Assembly (NCBI GenBank): GCA_002409325.1
Contig: DHUU01000018.1
Coordinates: 62,001 to 126,000 of the forward strand
Direction of reading: 5' to 3'
Source: Bacteroidales bacterium UBA5226
GTDB taxonomy: Bacteria > Bacteroidota > Bacteroidia > Bacteroidales > UBA932
Length of the DNA: 64,000 nucleotides
The position numbers and the translations under genes were made by a program. The notes below the pieces were generated by a model. It was not told where the DNA came from, made no database searches, and worked only from the letters and a program-made list of their open reading frames with translations. Below are positions 1 to 8,354 of this stretch, in pieces; the stretch's first letter is position 1; every line of letters begins with the position of its first letter.

Positions 1-2458
1 GAACGCCGGCAAACACCATCGTTGTCAGCAACGCCAGCAGCAACGCGGCGGAACTGATACGTGAAACCAGGATCCCGGTTGTATAGGAAGACGGCAGGTA
101 AGTAAAACGTACCTGATGTTCCCCCGCGGGTACAAATAACGTGCGGGTAATGTAATTGGACCGCAGGATAGGCACTTCTTCCCCGTCTATCCAGGCTTTC
201 CACCCTTTGGGATAGTAAACTTCCCCAAATACGACAATCCCGTCTTTTTCCATAAAAGCTTTGTATTCCAGCGTGTTGGGAGAATACAACGTGAGGGTAA
301 CCGACGATTCAGACGGGCTGGCAGCCTGTACCCATGCTGCGGGGGCATCACGCATCACGGCTGTTTTCCGCAGATCGGTCCGGGAAAGGGCTTCAAGTTC
401 TTCCAGATTACTTTCTGCCCCGACAACGGAAGATACCACCCACGCATTTCCCAGGGCATGCGGATTGACAACCGGTGCGCCGTCTCCGGAGAGGATAACG
501 TACCGCGTGTTGAGCAGGTTCATGACTGGGGTGTGGGTCAGCGTCCCGTGGTAGGAAAATATTGCCGAAGCCTCTTCCAGTGTCTGGCACTGGTTCAGTT
601 TTTCTATGAAATACTGCATTTCAGGCACCAGGTGGCGGTCTATCACGTCCTGATACCGTTGTAGCTTGGCCGCATTATACCCACCTATGGATTTGTGGTG
701 ATAACTGGGCCGGGAGTCCGAAAAAGGACTTCCGGTAAGATCAAGCACACGGTAATACAAATCCGGATCCTCCTTTATGAATTTATCTGCGGGTCTTTCT
801 GCGAACTGGTTGCTGTAATTGCTGCGCGTAACAAAATGTGAAGCGTTTAAATACCTTCTGGCTGCAGGCAGGTAATCCACCACAAGTAGGATACCCAGGG
901 CGGCAATCGTCCATGCCTGTTTCAGCTTTTTATTGATTCCCAGCCAGATAACCACAGCTGCTGACGCTATCAGGAAGGCAGAACGGAGGGCATCCTGGCG
1001 TAACAATCCTTTACGGTCTGCCACAAGGGCCGGAATCAGTTCTCCGGGGAGCGAGGCATCGGACGGTCCTGTGAAAGAACCGGCCAGAGAAGGAAACAGG
1101 GCAAATACCAGGCAAAGCCCCGCGGTTATGCCCATACCCCAGTAGATGGCCCGCATATTTTTTTCCCGGGGGTATTGATTTTCCAGAAGGGTCCATACGG
1201 CATAAATACCCAACGCAGGGACCACCATCTGCCAGATGACCAGGATCATGCTCACGGTCCGGAACTTGTTATACAGCGGGAGATACCGGAATAACAACGC
1301 AGAAAACCATTCCAGATGGTATCCCCAGGAAAGCAGCAGCGCCAGCAGGGAAACACCGGCAAGCGCCCATTTCAGGGGCCCTTTAACCAGGATCAACCCC
1401 AACACGAAAAAAAAGAGCATAACAGCCCCCATGTACATGGGCCCGGCGGTGAAGGGTTGTTCTCCCCAGTAAAGGGGCATATTGGAAATGACGCTGTTGG
1501 CGTTGTATCCCATCCCCGAAAGTTTTTCATAGGTGTGCGAATCCTTGTCCAGCGGTCCCACAGAGGGCCCGCCATAGAAATAGGGGATCATCATATTGAA
1601 AGATTCCATCTTGGAATAACTCCACTGGGTGGCATAATCCATATCAAGGCCCTTGCTGGGTGCCTCGCCCAGCGGCGTTTCCAGTTCAGATCCGCCGCGC
1701 ATGGAATACCTTGTATATTCATAAGTAGGGAGCAGGTGATTTGCCGAGGTGGCCAATCCAAGCAACCCGGCAGCAACCAGCAATATCGTGGTTTTGACAA
1801 AACGCGGCACCCGGCGCCCGACAATGGCTTCTGCCAGCAAACCGCCAACGGAAAAGACCAGGATGAAGCCCAGGTAATAGGTGATTTGCGGATGATTGGC
1901 GGCCACCTGGAAACTAACGGTCAGGGCAAAAAACAACGCCCCCAGCAAGGCATTTTTCCGGTATGCATACGCCAGGGAAGCCAGTACCCAGGGCATATAG
2001 GCAATGGCAATCATCTTGGTAACATGCCCGGCCTGTATGATCTGCATATTGTAAGCACAGAAGGTTATGGCTATGGCTCCCCCTATGGCAAGCCACCCGT
2101 TTACCCCCAGAGCAAGAAACAAAAGAAAACCACCCAAAAGAGACAGAAACAGGTACGAGGCAGGCGCTGCACCGGCTTCCAGAACGCGGCTAATGATGCG
2201 TGTATAGTTGCCCCGCGTGACTTTGTTAATGGTTACTGTAGGCATGCCGCTGAACATGGAATTGGTCCAGCGGGCCTCATCCTCATGCGTCTGATTATAG
2301 TCTTTGGCTTCTTTGGCCATGGCCTGCCAGGCTGTAATATCACCCTGGTTGAGGATTTTACCCTGGAAAACCTGTGGAACAAAGCCGTAGGAAACTATCA
2401 GAAACAGCACGGCGGCTACAGGGTAAACAATCCATTTTTTAACGGGAACCTTCTGCAT
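1..2458 (-). CDS. YfhO family multi-spanning membrane protein (3' end cut by window)
   Basis: The frame is open from an ATG at 2458 down to the window edge, giving 819 codons. The N-terminus (MQKVPVKKWIVYPVAAVLF...) is one membrane helix followed by a long extracytoplasmic loop. Many hydrophobic helices follow, then a soluble C-terminal part of about 250 residues, and a final helix (AALLLALLTTMVFAG) that is reached just before the edge, so only a few residues should be missing. YfhO proteins resemble GT-C glycosyltransferases; in Firmicutes they modify teichoic acids, while in Bacteroidota the substrate is unknown. Glycosyl transfer at the outer face of the inner membrane is inferred from the family. 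It is transcribed divergently from the sodium transporter, with its own -7 box at 2477-2484. Confidence 0.88.
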   Translation of the reverse strand, partial: MQKVPVKKWIVYPVAAVLFLIVSYGFVPQVFQGKILNQGDITAWQAMAKEAKDYNQTHEDEARWTNSMFSGMPTVTINKVTRGNYTRIISRVLEAGAAPASYLFLSLLGGFLLFLALGVNGWLAIGGAIAITFCAYNMQIIQAGHVTKMIAIAYMPWVLASLAYAYRKNALLGALFFALTVSFQVAANHPQITYYLGFILVFSVGGLLAEAIVGRRVPRFVKTTILLVAAGLLGLATSANHLLPTYEYTRYSMRGGSELETPLGEAPSKGLDMDYATQWSYSKMESFNMMIPYFYGGPSVGPLDKDSHTYEKLSGMGYNANSVISNMPLYWGEQPFTAGPMYMGAVMLFFFVLGLILVKGPLKWALAGVSLLALLLSWGYHLEWFSALLFRYLPLYNKFRTVSMILVIWQMVVPALGIYAVWTLLENQYPREKNMRAIYWGMGITAGLCLVFALFPSLAGSFTGPSDASLPGELIPALVADRKGLLRQDALRSAFLIASAAVVIWLGINKKLKQAWTIAALGILLVVDYLPAARRYLNASHFVTRSNYSNQFAERPADKFIKEDPDLYYRVLDLTGSPFSDSRPSYHHKSIGGYNAAKLQRYQDVIDRHLVPEMQYFIEKLNQCQTLEEASAIFSYHGTLTHTPVMNLLNTRYVILSGDGAPVVNPHALGNAWVVSSVVGAESNLEELEALSRTDLRKTAVMRDAPAAWVQAASPSESSVTLTLYSPNTLEYKAFMEKDGIVVFGEVYYPKGWKAWIDGEEVPILRSNYITRTLFVPAGEHQVRFTYLPSSYTTGILVSRISSAALLLALLTTMVFAGV

Positions 2459-2476
2459 AGCACTCGTATTTTATAG

Positions 2477-2484
2477 CAAAGGTA
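2477..2484 (-). promoter_or_regulatory. -7 box TACCTTTG of the YfhO gene
   Basis: It matches the Bacteroidota primary-sigma -7 consensus TAnnTTTG and lies 18 nt before the ATG at 2458. It is back-to-back with the box at 2498-2505 (13 bp between). No clear TTTG -33 element is visible. Confidence 0.55.
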
Positions 2485-2497
2485 AAAAGAAAGGACG

Positions 2498-2505
2498 TAT
2501 ATTTG
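2498..2505 (+). promoter_or_regulatory. -7 box TATATTTG of the NSS transporter gene
   Basis: It matches TAnnTTTG and lies 17 nt before the ATG at 2523. It forms a divergent pair with 2477-2484. Confidence 0.55.
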
Positions 2506-2522
2506 TGTAAAACTAACTCTTT

Positions 2523-3860
2523 ATGAAACGTGACGAATTTTCAGGATTTTTCGGCGTCCTGGTGGCCACGGTAGGTTCTGCCGTGGGGCTGGGGAATCTT
2601 TGGCGTTTCCCTTACCTGGTGGGACAAAACGGAGGAGCTGTATTCATTTTCATATATCTTGCCTTTGTCCTGGTCATCTGCCTGCCCATCATGATATCAG
2701 AGTTCATTATCGGCCGCCGGACCCTGTCCAACACGGTTAAAGCATTCCAGATACTGGCCCCCCGTACTCCCTGGGGAGCTGTGGGTATTGTGGGTGTTGT
2801 CGCGGCTTTTTGTATTATGGCTTTTTATACCGTTGTAGGAGGCTGGACGCTGGATTACATTTTCCGCTCAGTAATCCATCTGTTTTCAAAACCAGACATT
2901 ACAGCCATAGAAAGCCAGTTTACCACACTGGTTACTTCTCCCGTCCGGCCTATATTATGGACCGTAATATTTATTTTGTTCAGCGCCCTGATAGTCATGT
3001 CAGGGATCAAGAAAGGAATCGAGAAATATTCCAGGATCATGATGCCCTTTTTGTTTTTAATGGTTGTGATCCTGATGATTCGGTCCATTACCCTGCCCGG
3101 GGCAGAAAAAGGGATTTCATTCCTGGTTAAGCCAGATTTCTCCAAAATTAACACACAGGTACTCCTGGCGGCCCTGGGTCAGGCCTTTTTTTCGCTCAGT
3201 CTGGGCATGGGCTGCATGATCACCTATGGTTCGTATATCCCCAAACGGGAGAATCTGACCAAACTGGCCTTTACTACAGCTATGTCAGATACCCTGTTCG
3301 CCATACTGGCAGGACTGGCCATTATGCCGGCTGTATTCTCTTTCGGGATATCACCGCAGGAAGGCCCCGGACTCGTATTTATAGTCTTGCCCCGGATCTT
3401 TGCACAAATTCCGCTGGGGAACATTTTTGCTGTTATGTTTTACCTGATCCTGTTCATTGCGGCCATTACCTCGGCCATATCGCTGCTCGAGGTGGTGACG
3501 GCATACATAACAGAAAGGTTGAAGATGAAGCGAAAAACAGCCGTAGCCATCATATCGGCCTTGGTGGTGGTATGTGCTTCGCTCAGCTCTCTGTCCCAGG
3601 GAGTCTTGCAGGATTTTAAGATCCTGGGCAAGACCATATTTGACTTCTTCGACTACCTCTCTGCCAATATCCTCCTGCCGCTGGGCGGCTTGTCGATTGT
3701 CTTTTTTGTGGGATGGTTTATGAAAAAGTCGCCTGTTTATGATGAATTTACAAATCAGGGCACCCTTAAGGGTACCCTGTTCCGCACATATTATTTTCTC
3801 ATACGTTATGTGGCCCCCATTGCAATTGCGGCCATATTGGTGGATCTTATCGTACGGTAA
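2523..3860 (+). CDS. Sodium-dependent transporter, NSS (SNF) family
   Basis: This 445-residue inner-membrane symporter has the LeuT fold. The TM1 signature GSAVGLGNLWRFPYL (about residues 18-32) contains the unwound helix that binds Na+ and substrate, and the hydrophobic profile fits 11-12 helices. Family members import amino acids or related amines with Na+; the substrate here cannot be told from sequence. The length is normal for bacterial NSS proteins. The 3' end overlaps the convergent lipoprotein gene by 14 bp. It stands alone in its transcription unit. Confidence 0.93.
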   Translation: MKRDEFSGFFGVLVATVGSAVGLGNLWRFPYLVGQNGGAVFIFIYLAFVLVICLPIMISEFIIGRRTLSNTVKAFQILAPRTPWGAVGIVGVVAAFCIMAFYTVVGGWTLDYIFRSVIHLFSKPDITAIESQFTTLVTSPVRPILWTVIFILFSALIVMSGIKKGIEKYSRIMMPFLFLMVVILMIRSITLPGAEKGISFLVKPDFSKINTQVLLAALGQAFFSLSLGMGCMITYGSYIPKRENLTKLAFTTAMSDTLFAILAGLAIMPAVFSFGISPQEGPGLVFIVLPRIFAQIPLGNIFAVMFYLILFIAAITSAISLLEVVTAYITERLKMKRKTAVAIISALVVVCASLSSLSQGVLQDFKILGKTIFDFFDYLSANILLPLGGLSIVFFVGWFMKKSPVYDEFTNQGTLKGTLFRTYYFLIRYVAPIAIAAILVDLIVR

Positions 3861-6800
3861 TTCCCAGGTGCCAGTTTCCGTTATAACCCAGATCTCCCAA
3901 TGTTGTAGTGGTTTGTTCGCCTTCTTCTGAACTTAGAAGCAACAGATTCCCTCCCTCCTGGGCAGGCCCGTTCCCGTCTGTCATTAATACCGGTTTTGTT
4001 CCTTGTTGCTTTATGATCATATTCAGGATCACTCCGTTGCCTTCCTGGATCTGCACATTGTAGTTTTCCGTTACAAAAGTTTTGATCAGATCCCATTGCC
4101 CGGAAGCCTTGATGGCATCCACAAAATACTTTTTCAGGTTTAAAGTGCTTTGAGGCACCAGGTTTGTCCTGGCTACTAACGGATCCTGTATCATGACTAT
4201 ACGCCGTGAAAGCGTTTCAATAAAATCCAGAAACTTCATGGGATCTTCCGGCTTTTGGGGATTGCCTTCTTCATCTGTTAGCGAAAGGAATATCTCATAG
4301 ATCTGGGCTAGCTGGTCCTGATCCTTAGCCATAATGACAATGGAAGAAGTAGTGTCCATGGGACACAGCAGGATGTTTTCCAGAATTTTTCCTTTCCATG
4401 TGCTTACAAAATCGGGAGTCATCTGTACCAGCACCATGACATCGTCATCTGCTGCGGGCGAAGAGAAAGGCCTGAGTCCAGCGTTGGGCCGGAACAGTGA
4501 CAATGTACCGGAGGTTACAGGTAACAAAGGAATATCCTCTACCGATATATTGGTGACCCCTTCGGGAATAGTCAGCAAGGTATAGAAATCCTTAATCAGG
4601 CCATACCCCACAACCCTTACACCGTATGTGCCGGGAACCACGTTTTTGATCTGTACGTTGCCCCCTGAGGAACTGGTCACCTTGTAATCATAATCATCGG
4701 TATTGGCCGGCCTTATAGATGCGCTGCGCACAGCAGGCACTTCCAGGGTCCCGGTTTGCAGGGCCTCCAGATTTTTCCTGATCTGCGGGGCAAAGGGCTT
4801 CATTATTGAAGACAACCAGTATAGGGCAGACTGCAGGACTTCTGCCTGTGTGCGCCCTTTGATCACGGGCAGGGCTTTAGCCGATATGGGCACATAAGCC
4901 GGGGAAGCCGCTCTCTTCTCTGAGGAAAGGAGTTTCAGGTACACATCGGCATAGTCCACAGTTGCATCGGTGTTATCGGTGAGCACCATATTCAGTTCGT
5001 TATACCTTGGGGTGGTCACCGTGACCTCTTCTCCGTAGGCAGTTCCGGCCTGGCTTTTTGCGTAGGCTTTAATCGTATAGGCCGTGTTTTCCTGAATGTT
5101 ATTGGTAATATCCGAGGAGAAAACCCCGGTTCCGGCCCCTGCCTGGCGGGTAGTGGCGTTGAGGACAAAACCCCTTTCGGTCACCGCATGACTGCCTTGT
5201 TTGAGTACTTCGGCAGAAACACTTATTTTGTTATATGACAGTTCGGTTACAGTCACCCTGCCCACGGTGGGAAGCACCCCTTCCATGTCCAGGAAAACCC
5301 CGTCCTGCTGGGTGCGGATGTAGTGGATTTCGGTATTTGTTTTGTAACTATCCCATTTGTCCGAAGTCCAGGAGGGGTGGTTTATGATGACAGCCGGAAC
5401 CGGCTCGGTCAGCTTATTCCCATAAACACGCAATTGGGCCGATACGACCGGAATATTTCCCCACGAGGCCGGAATCCCGCCGGTAAAATTGCATTCATGC
5501 AAATGAATGTTGAAACGCGTCTGGGTGGTGATCATATTGCCCAGCCCTTCGGGCAGGGAACCGGTAAGGTTGGGGTTGTTGTTCATCAGGAAAGTTCCCA
5601 GGTTTTTCCATCCGGTAAAGATCTCGGAGGGAATGGGCCCCGAGATTTTGGTGTTGAACATCCCAAAGTTGTTCAGCGCTGTCATCCCGCCCCATTCCCT
5701 GGGAATGGTCCCCGTGATCATGTTGTTGTTCAATTGCAGGTTGGTCAGCTTGTTCAGGTTCCCCATTTCCGCGGGCAGCGGACCGGCCAGGTTGGGGTTA
5801 TTGCCCAGGTTGAGGGATTTGAGTGCTGTCAGTTCCCCTATTTGCGGGGGTAACTGACCCTTGAGTCCGAAACCGCTCAGGTTCAGACCGGTTATGGCTT
5901 CATCGGTAACCGTAACCCCTTCCCATGTGCTGATTTCCTCGTCTGTATTCCAGTTTGTCCCCTTGGTCCAGTTGGGTCCGTCCAGGGCGTTGTAAAGCGC
6001 CATAAGACAGTCCCGCTGTGCATCGGGAACCTTTTCCAGTTCCAGGAAAACCCCGTTCTGCTGGGTACGGATGAAATGGGTACCGGCATCTTTCCATTTA
6101 TCCCACTTATCCGTAGTCCAGGACGGATGGTTCTGAATGGCCAGGGGCACAGGCTCGGTCAGTTTGTTCCCGTAAAGGTGCAGCTGTTTGGAGACCGCGG
6201 GCATACTGCCCCATTCTTCCGGGATCCCTCCTTCAAAATTACAATTGTACAGCTGGACACTAAACAGTGTGTTATCGGTCTCCATCTGTCCCAGCTGGGG
6301 AGGCAGGGAACCGGTAAGGTTTGGATTACTGTGCAACAGGATAGATCCTATGTGTTTCCACTGCTCAAAAATGGTTTTGGGCAGAGGGCCGGAAATTTTT
6401 GTATTGAACATCCCGAAATTCTTCAAAGCCTCCATGCCGCCCCATTCTTCCGGGATCTTACCGTCGATGTTGTTGTTGTTCAGCTGCAGGTTGGTGATTT
6501 TTTTCAGATTACCCATTTCCTTTGGCAGGGGGCCTTGCAGTCCGGTGGTAACGGCCAGCAGCGCATCCAGGTTGGCAAGATTCCCTATGGTCGAGGGCAG
6601 GGGCCCTGTCAGGCCGGGATTGGAACTGATGGTCAGCTTGGTAAGATCGGTCAATGTCCCGATACCCGAAGGGAGCTGTCCGTTCAACCCAAAACCGCTC
6701 AGGTTCAGTTGTGTAATCTTGCCTTCCTCCATCGTTAACCCGGCCCATTTATCAATGGGCTCTTCTGTCTTCCAGTTGGTCTTTTTCTCAGCTATCCAGT

Positions 6801-7452
6801 TATTCCCGTCCAGGTTGTCATACAATTGCACCAGAACGGTCCTGAGCGCATTCTCTTTCTGATTGAAGGTAAAAGTCTGGGTTTGTGCAATTCCGGCATT
6901 ATCCCGGACAGACACTTTCCCGGAACGGGGAGACCCTGGATTGGGGGCAATCAGAAACTGCAGGGTCGCTGTTGACATGGCCTTGGTGCCAGAGTATTGG
7001 ATCCACGATTTGGAGGCCTCTTCTATTTCTACCGTGTAGGCCGTGTTGTACTGCAGGGTGAGGGTGTAGGTCCCACCGGAAGCTTCTACAGCGTTGGCTC
7101 CGTTAACAATGAGCGTATTGCGCGCACTTTGGGTAATGGCAACCGATGCTTGCATGGTACCGCTTTTGATAGTCAGCGTTCCTGTCTGGTCAGATGACGA
7201 GGTGGAAGCCGCAGCAGTCAGTTGTAACGAGGCGTTCCCTGCCCCTGATGCAGGGGAGACTGAAAAGCCCTTGCCCGAGACAGAGGCGGTCCAGGACATA
7301 CTGTTTGTAGACAGGCTGACAGACTGTGTTCCTCCCTCCTGCGGGAAGATAACAGTGGCAGGGCTGGCTTCTATGAACGGCACTTCCGGTTTGCAGCCAG
7401 AAAGAAACAGCAGCGTTGCTGCTATTACCATTAAACGTGTGATCTTTTTCAT
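3847..7452 (-). CDS. Large lipoprotein with two BACON-like domains and duplicated LRR blocks
   Basis: The protein has 1201 residues. A lipobox (LLFLSGC, Cys20) marks a lipoprotein, probably anchored in the outer membrane. Two BACON-like Ig folds occupy about 25-110 and 112-200. Two near-identical leucine-rich repeat blocks follow (about 204-470 and 480-724). Each opens with a cap of the type LYNALDGPNW...W and carries plant-like repeats (LTGPLP, NLQLNNN, GxIPxEWGG), and each ends with the same HPSWT-DKW / YIRTQQ-GVFL segment. An Fn3-like stretch (about 728-815) and a roughly 380-residue C-terminal region I do not recognise complete it. BACON and LRR modules suggest binding of glycans or proteins at the surface. 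It lies 34 bp downstream of mrp on the same strand and is related to the lipoprotein at 38561-41104. Confidence 0.88.
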   Translation of the reverse strand: MKKITRLMVIAATLLFLSGCKPEVPFIEASPATVIFPQEGGTQSVSLSTNSMSWTASVSGKGFSVSPASGAGNASLQLTAAASTSSSDQTGTLTIKSGTMQASVAITQSARNTLIVNGANAVEASGGTYTLTLQYNTAYTVEIEEASKSWIQYSGTKAMSTATLQFLIAPNPGSPRSGKVSVRDNAGIAQTQTFTFNQKENALRTVLVQLYDNLDGNNWIAEKKTNWKTEEPIDKWAGLTMEEGKITQLNLSGFGLNGQLPSGIGTLTDLTKLTISSNPGLTGPLPSTIGNLANLDALLAVTTGLQGPLPKEMGNLKKITNLQLNNNNIDGKIPEEWGGMEALKNFGMFNTKISGPLPKTIFEQWKHIGSILLHSNPNLTGSLPPQLGQMETDNTLFSVQLYNCNFEGGIPEEWGSMPAVSKQLHLYGNKLTEPVPLAIQNHPSWTTDKWDKWKDAGTHFIRTQQNGVFLELEKVPDAQRDCLMALYNALDGPNWTKGTNWNTDEEISTWEGVTVTDEAITGLNLSGFGLKGQLPPQIGELTALKSLNLGNNPNLAGPLPAEMGNLNKLTNLQLNNNMITGTIPREWGGMTALNNFGMFNTKISGPIPSEIFTGWKNLGTFLMNNNPNLTGSLPEGLGNMITTQTRFNIHLHECNFTGGIPASWGNIPVVSAQLRVYGNKLTEPVPAVIINHPSWTSDKWDSYKTNTEIHYIRTQQDGVFLDMEGVLPTVGRVTVTELSYNKISVSAEVLKQGSHAVTERGFVLNATTRQAGAGTGVFSSDITNNIQENTAYTIKAYAKSQAGTAYGEEVTVTTPRYNELNMVLTDNTDATVDYADVYLKLLSSEKRAASPAYVPISAKALPVIKGRTQAEVLQSALYWLSSIMKPFAPQIRKNLEALQTGTLEVPAVRSASIRPANTDDYDYKVTSSSGGNVQIKNVVPGTYGVRVVGYGLIKDFYTLLTIPEGVTNISVEDIPLLPVTSGTLSLFRPNAGLRPFSSPAADDDVMVLVQMTPDFVSTWKGKILENILLCPMDTTSSIVIMAKDQDQLAQIYEIFLSLTDEEGNPQKPEDPMKFLDFIETLSRRIVMIQDPLVARTNLVPQSTLNLKKYFVDAIKASGQWDLIKTFVTENYNVQIQEGNGVILNMIIKQQGTKPVLMTDGNGPAQEGGNLLLLSSEEGEQTTTTLGDLGYNGNWHLGITVR
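5275..6850 (-). repeat. Tandem duplication of the LRR module inside the lipoprotein gene
   Basis: Residues about 204-470 and 480-724 of the 1201-residue lipoprotein align almost segment for segment: cap, SGFGLxGQLP, NPxLxGPLP, GGMxALxNFGMFNTKISGP, NPNLTGSLP, YGNKLTEPVP, HPSW. The DNA of the two copies is also visibly similar, so this is a roughly 0.8 kb internal duplication and a possible site of recombination. Boundaries are approximate. Confidence 0.75.
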
Positions 7453-7486
7453 GTTTCCAAGACGCTAATTGTTACAATTTGGTTGC

Positions 7487-8350
7487 TTAAGCTAATAAAG
7501 ATATCAATTTGCCGGCAAGGTCTTTAAAGGCCTGTCCGGCAGCATTTTTATCGTTTGCTACAGGTATGCCTGCATCGCCGCGTTCACAGACACTCAGTAC
7601 AATAGGGATTTGCGCCAGTAACGGCAGATTGTACTTTTTGGCCAGTTCTTCAGCCCCGCCTTTTCCGAAGATGTAATATTTTTTATCAGGCAATTCATCG
7701 GGGGTAAACCAGGCCATGTTTTCCACCAGACCCAGTACCCGCTTGTTCAGATCGGGATGCATGAACATATTCAGGCATTTCTCCACATCGGTGACCGACA
7801 CCTGTTGGGGTGTGGTTACCACTATTCCCCCGGTCAGGGGAATGTCCTGCATCAGGCTCAGGTGGATGTCTCCCGTTCCGGGAGGAAGGTCTATGAGCAA
7901 AAAGTCCAGTTCACCCCATTTTGTCTGTTGTAGCAATTGTTTCAGAGCACTGCTGGCCATGGGTCCCCTCCAGATCAGCGCCTGTCCCGGTAGGGCAAAA
8001 TATCCTATGGACATCCATTTGACCCCGAATTTTTCGACCGGCTCAAAAACCTGCACATTCTCATCAATCGCATCCACCCGGGGCTGTATTTCCAGTGTGC
8101 CGGTGAGTATGGGTACCGAGGGCCCGTATATATCGGCATCGGCCAGTCCCACCTTATAACCTTCCAGTGCCAGGGCCACGGCCAGGTTAACGGCTACGGT
8201 TGATTTTCCCACGCCGCCCTTGCCACTGGCTATGGCTATAACATGTTTAATCCCTTTCATTCCGTTAATCGCGAGGGTTTCCTTTTCCTCTTTCACCTTT
8301 CCCCTGGCAGGCTGTACCGGCTTCATGGCCGAATAATTAATCTTTCCCAT
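7487..8350 (-). CDS. mrp: Mrp/NBP35-type P-loop ATPase, short form
   Basis: Its 287 residues form a MinD-like ATPase domain with the deviant Walker A SGKGGVGKST (42-51), DADIYGPSVP, and DLPPGTGD. Mrp/ApbC proteins carry and transfer Fe-S clusters to apoproteins in the cytosol. Two common features are absent. The N-terminal DUF59/MIP18 domain is replaced by about 35 linker residues, and the CxxC of the canonical C-terminal region is replaced by ENMAWFTPDELPDKKYYIFG, a form I associate with Bacteroidota. The gene starts 4 nt after the S46 peptidase stop codon, so no upstream DUF59 reading frame can be hidden there. It is probably co-transcribed with rnhB and the peptidase. Confidence 0.92.
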   Translation of the reverse strand: MGKINYSAMKPVQPARGKVKEEKETLAINGMKGIKHVIAIASGKGGVGKSTVAVNLAVALALEGYKVGLADADIYGPSVPILTGTLEIQPRVDAIDENVQVFEPVEKFGVKWMSIGYFALPGQALIWRGPMASSALKQLLQQTKWGELDFLLIDLPPGTGDIHLSLMQDIPLTGGIVVTTPQQVSVTDVEKCLNMFMHPDLNKRVLGLVENMAWFTPDELPDKKYYIFGKGGAEELAKKYNLPLLAQIPIVLSVCERGDAGIPVANDKNAAGQAFKDLAGKLISLLA

Positions 8351-8354
8351 AAAT

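Noticed and set aside
1..2458. Broken or frameshifted YfhO gene
   Set aside because: Spot checks of the minus-strand frame (start, 1502-1560, and the last 75 bp) read through without stop codons and give the expected protein, so it is intact apart from the window edge.
1316..2476. 386-codon open frame on the plus strand
   Set aside because: It is antisense to the YfhO gene, has no signal peptide or domain, and its composition (many Gly, Gln, His) is that of a reversed hydrophobic gene.
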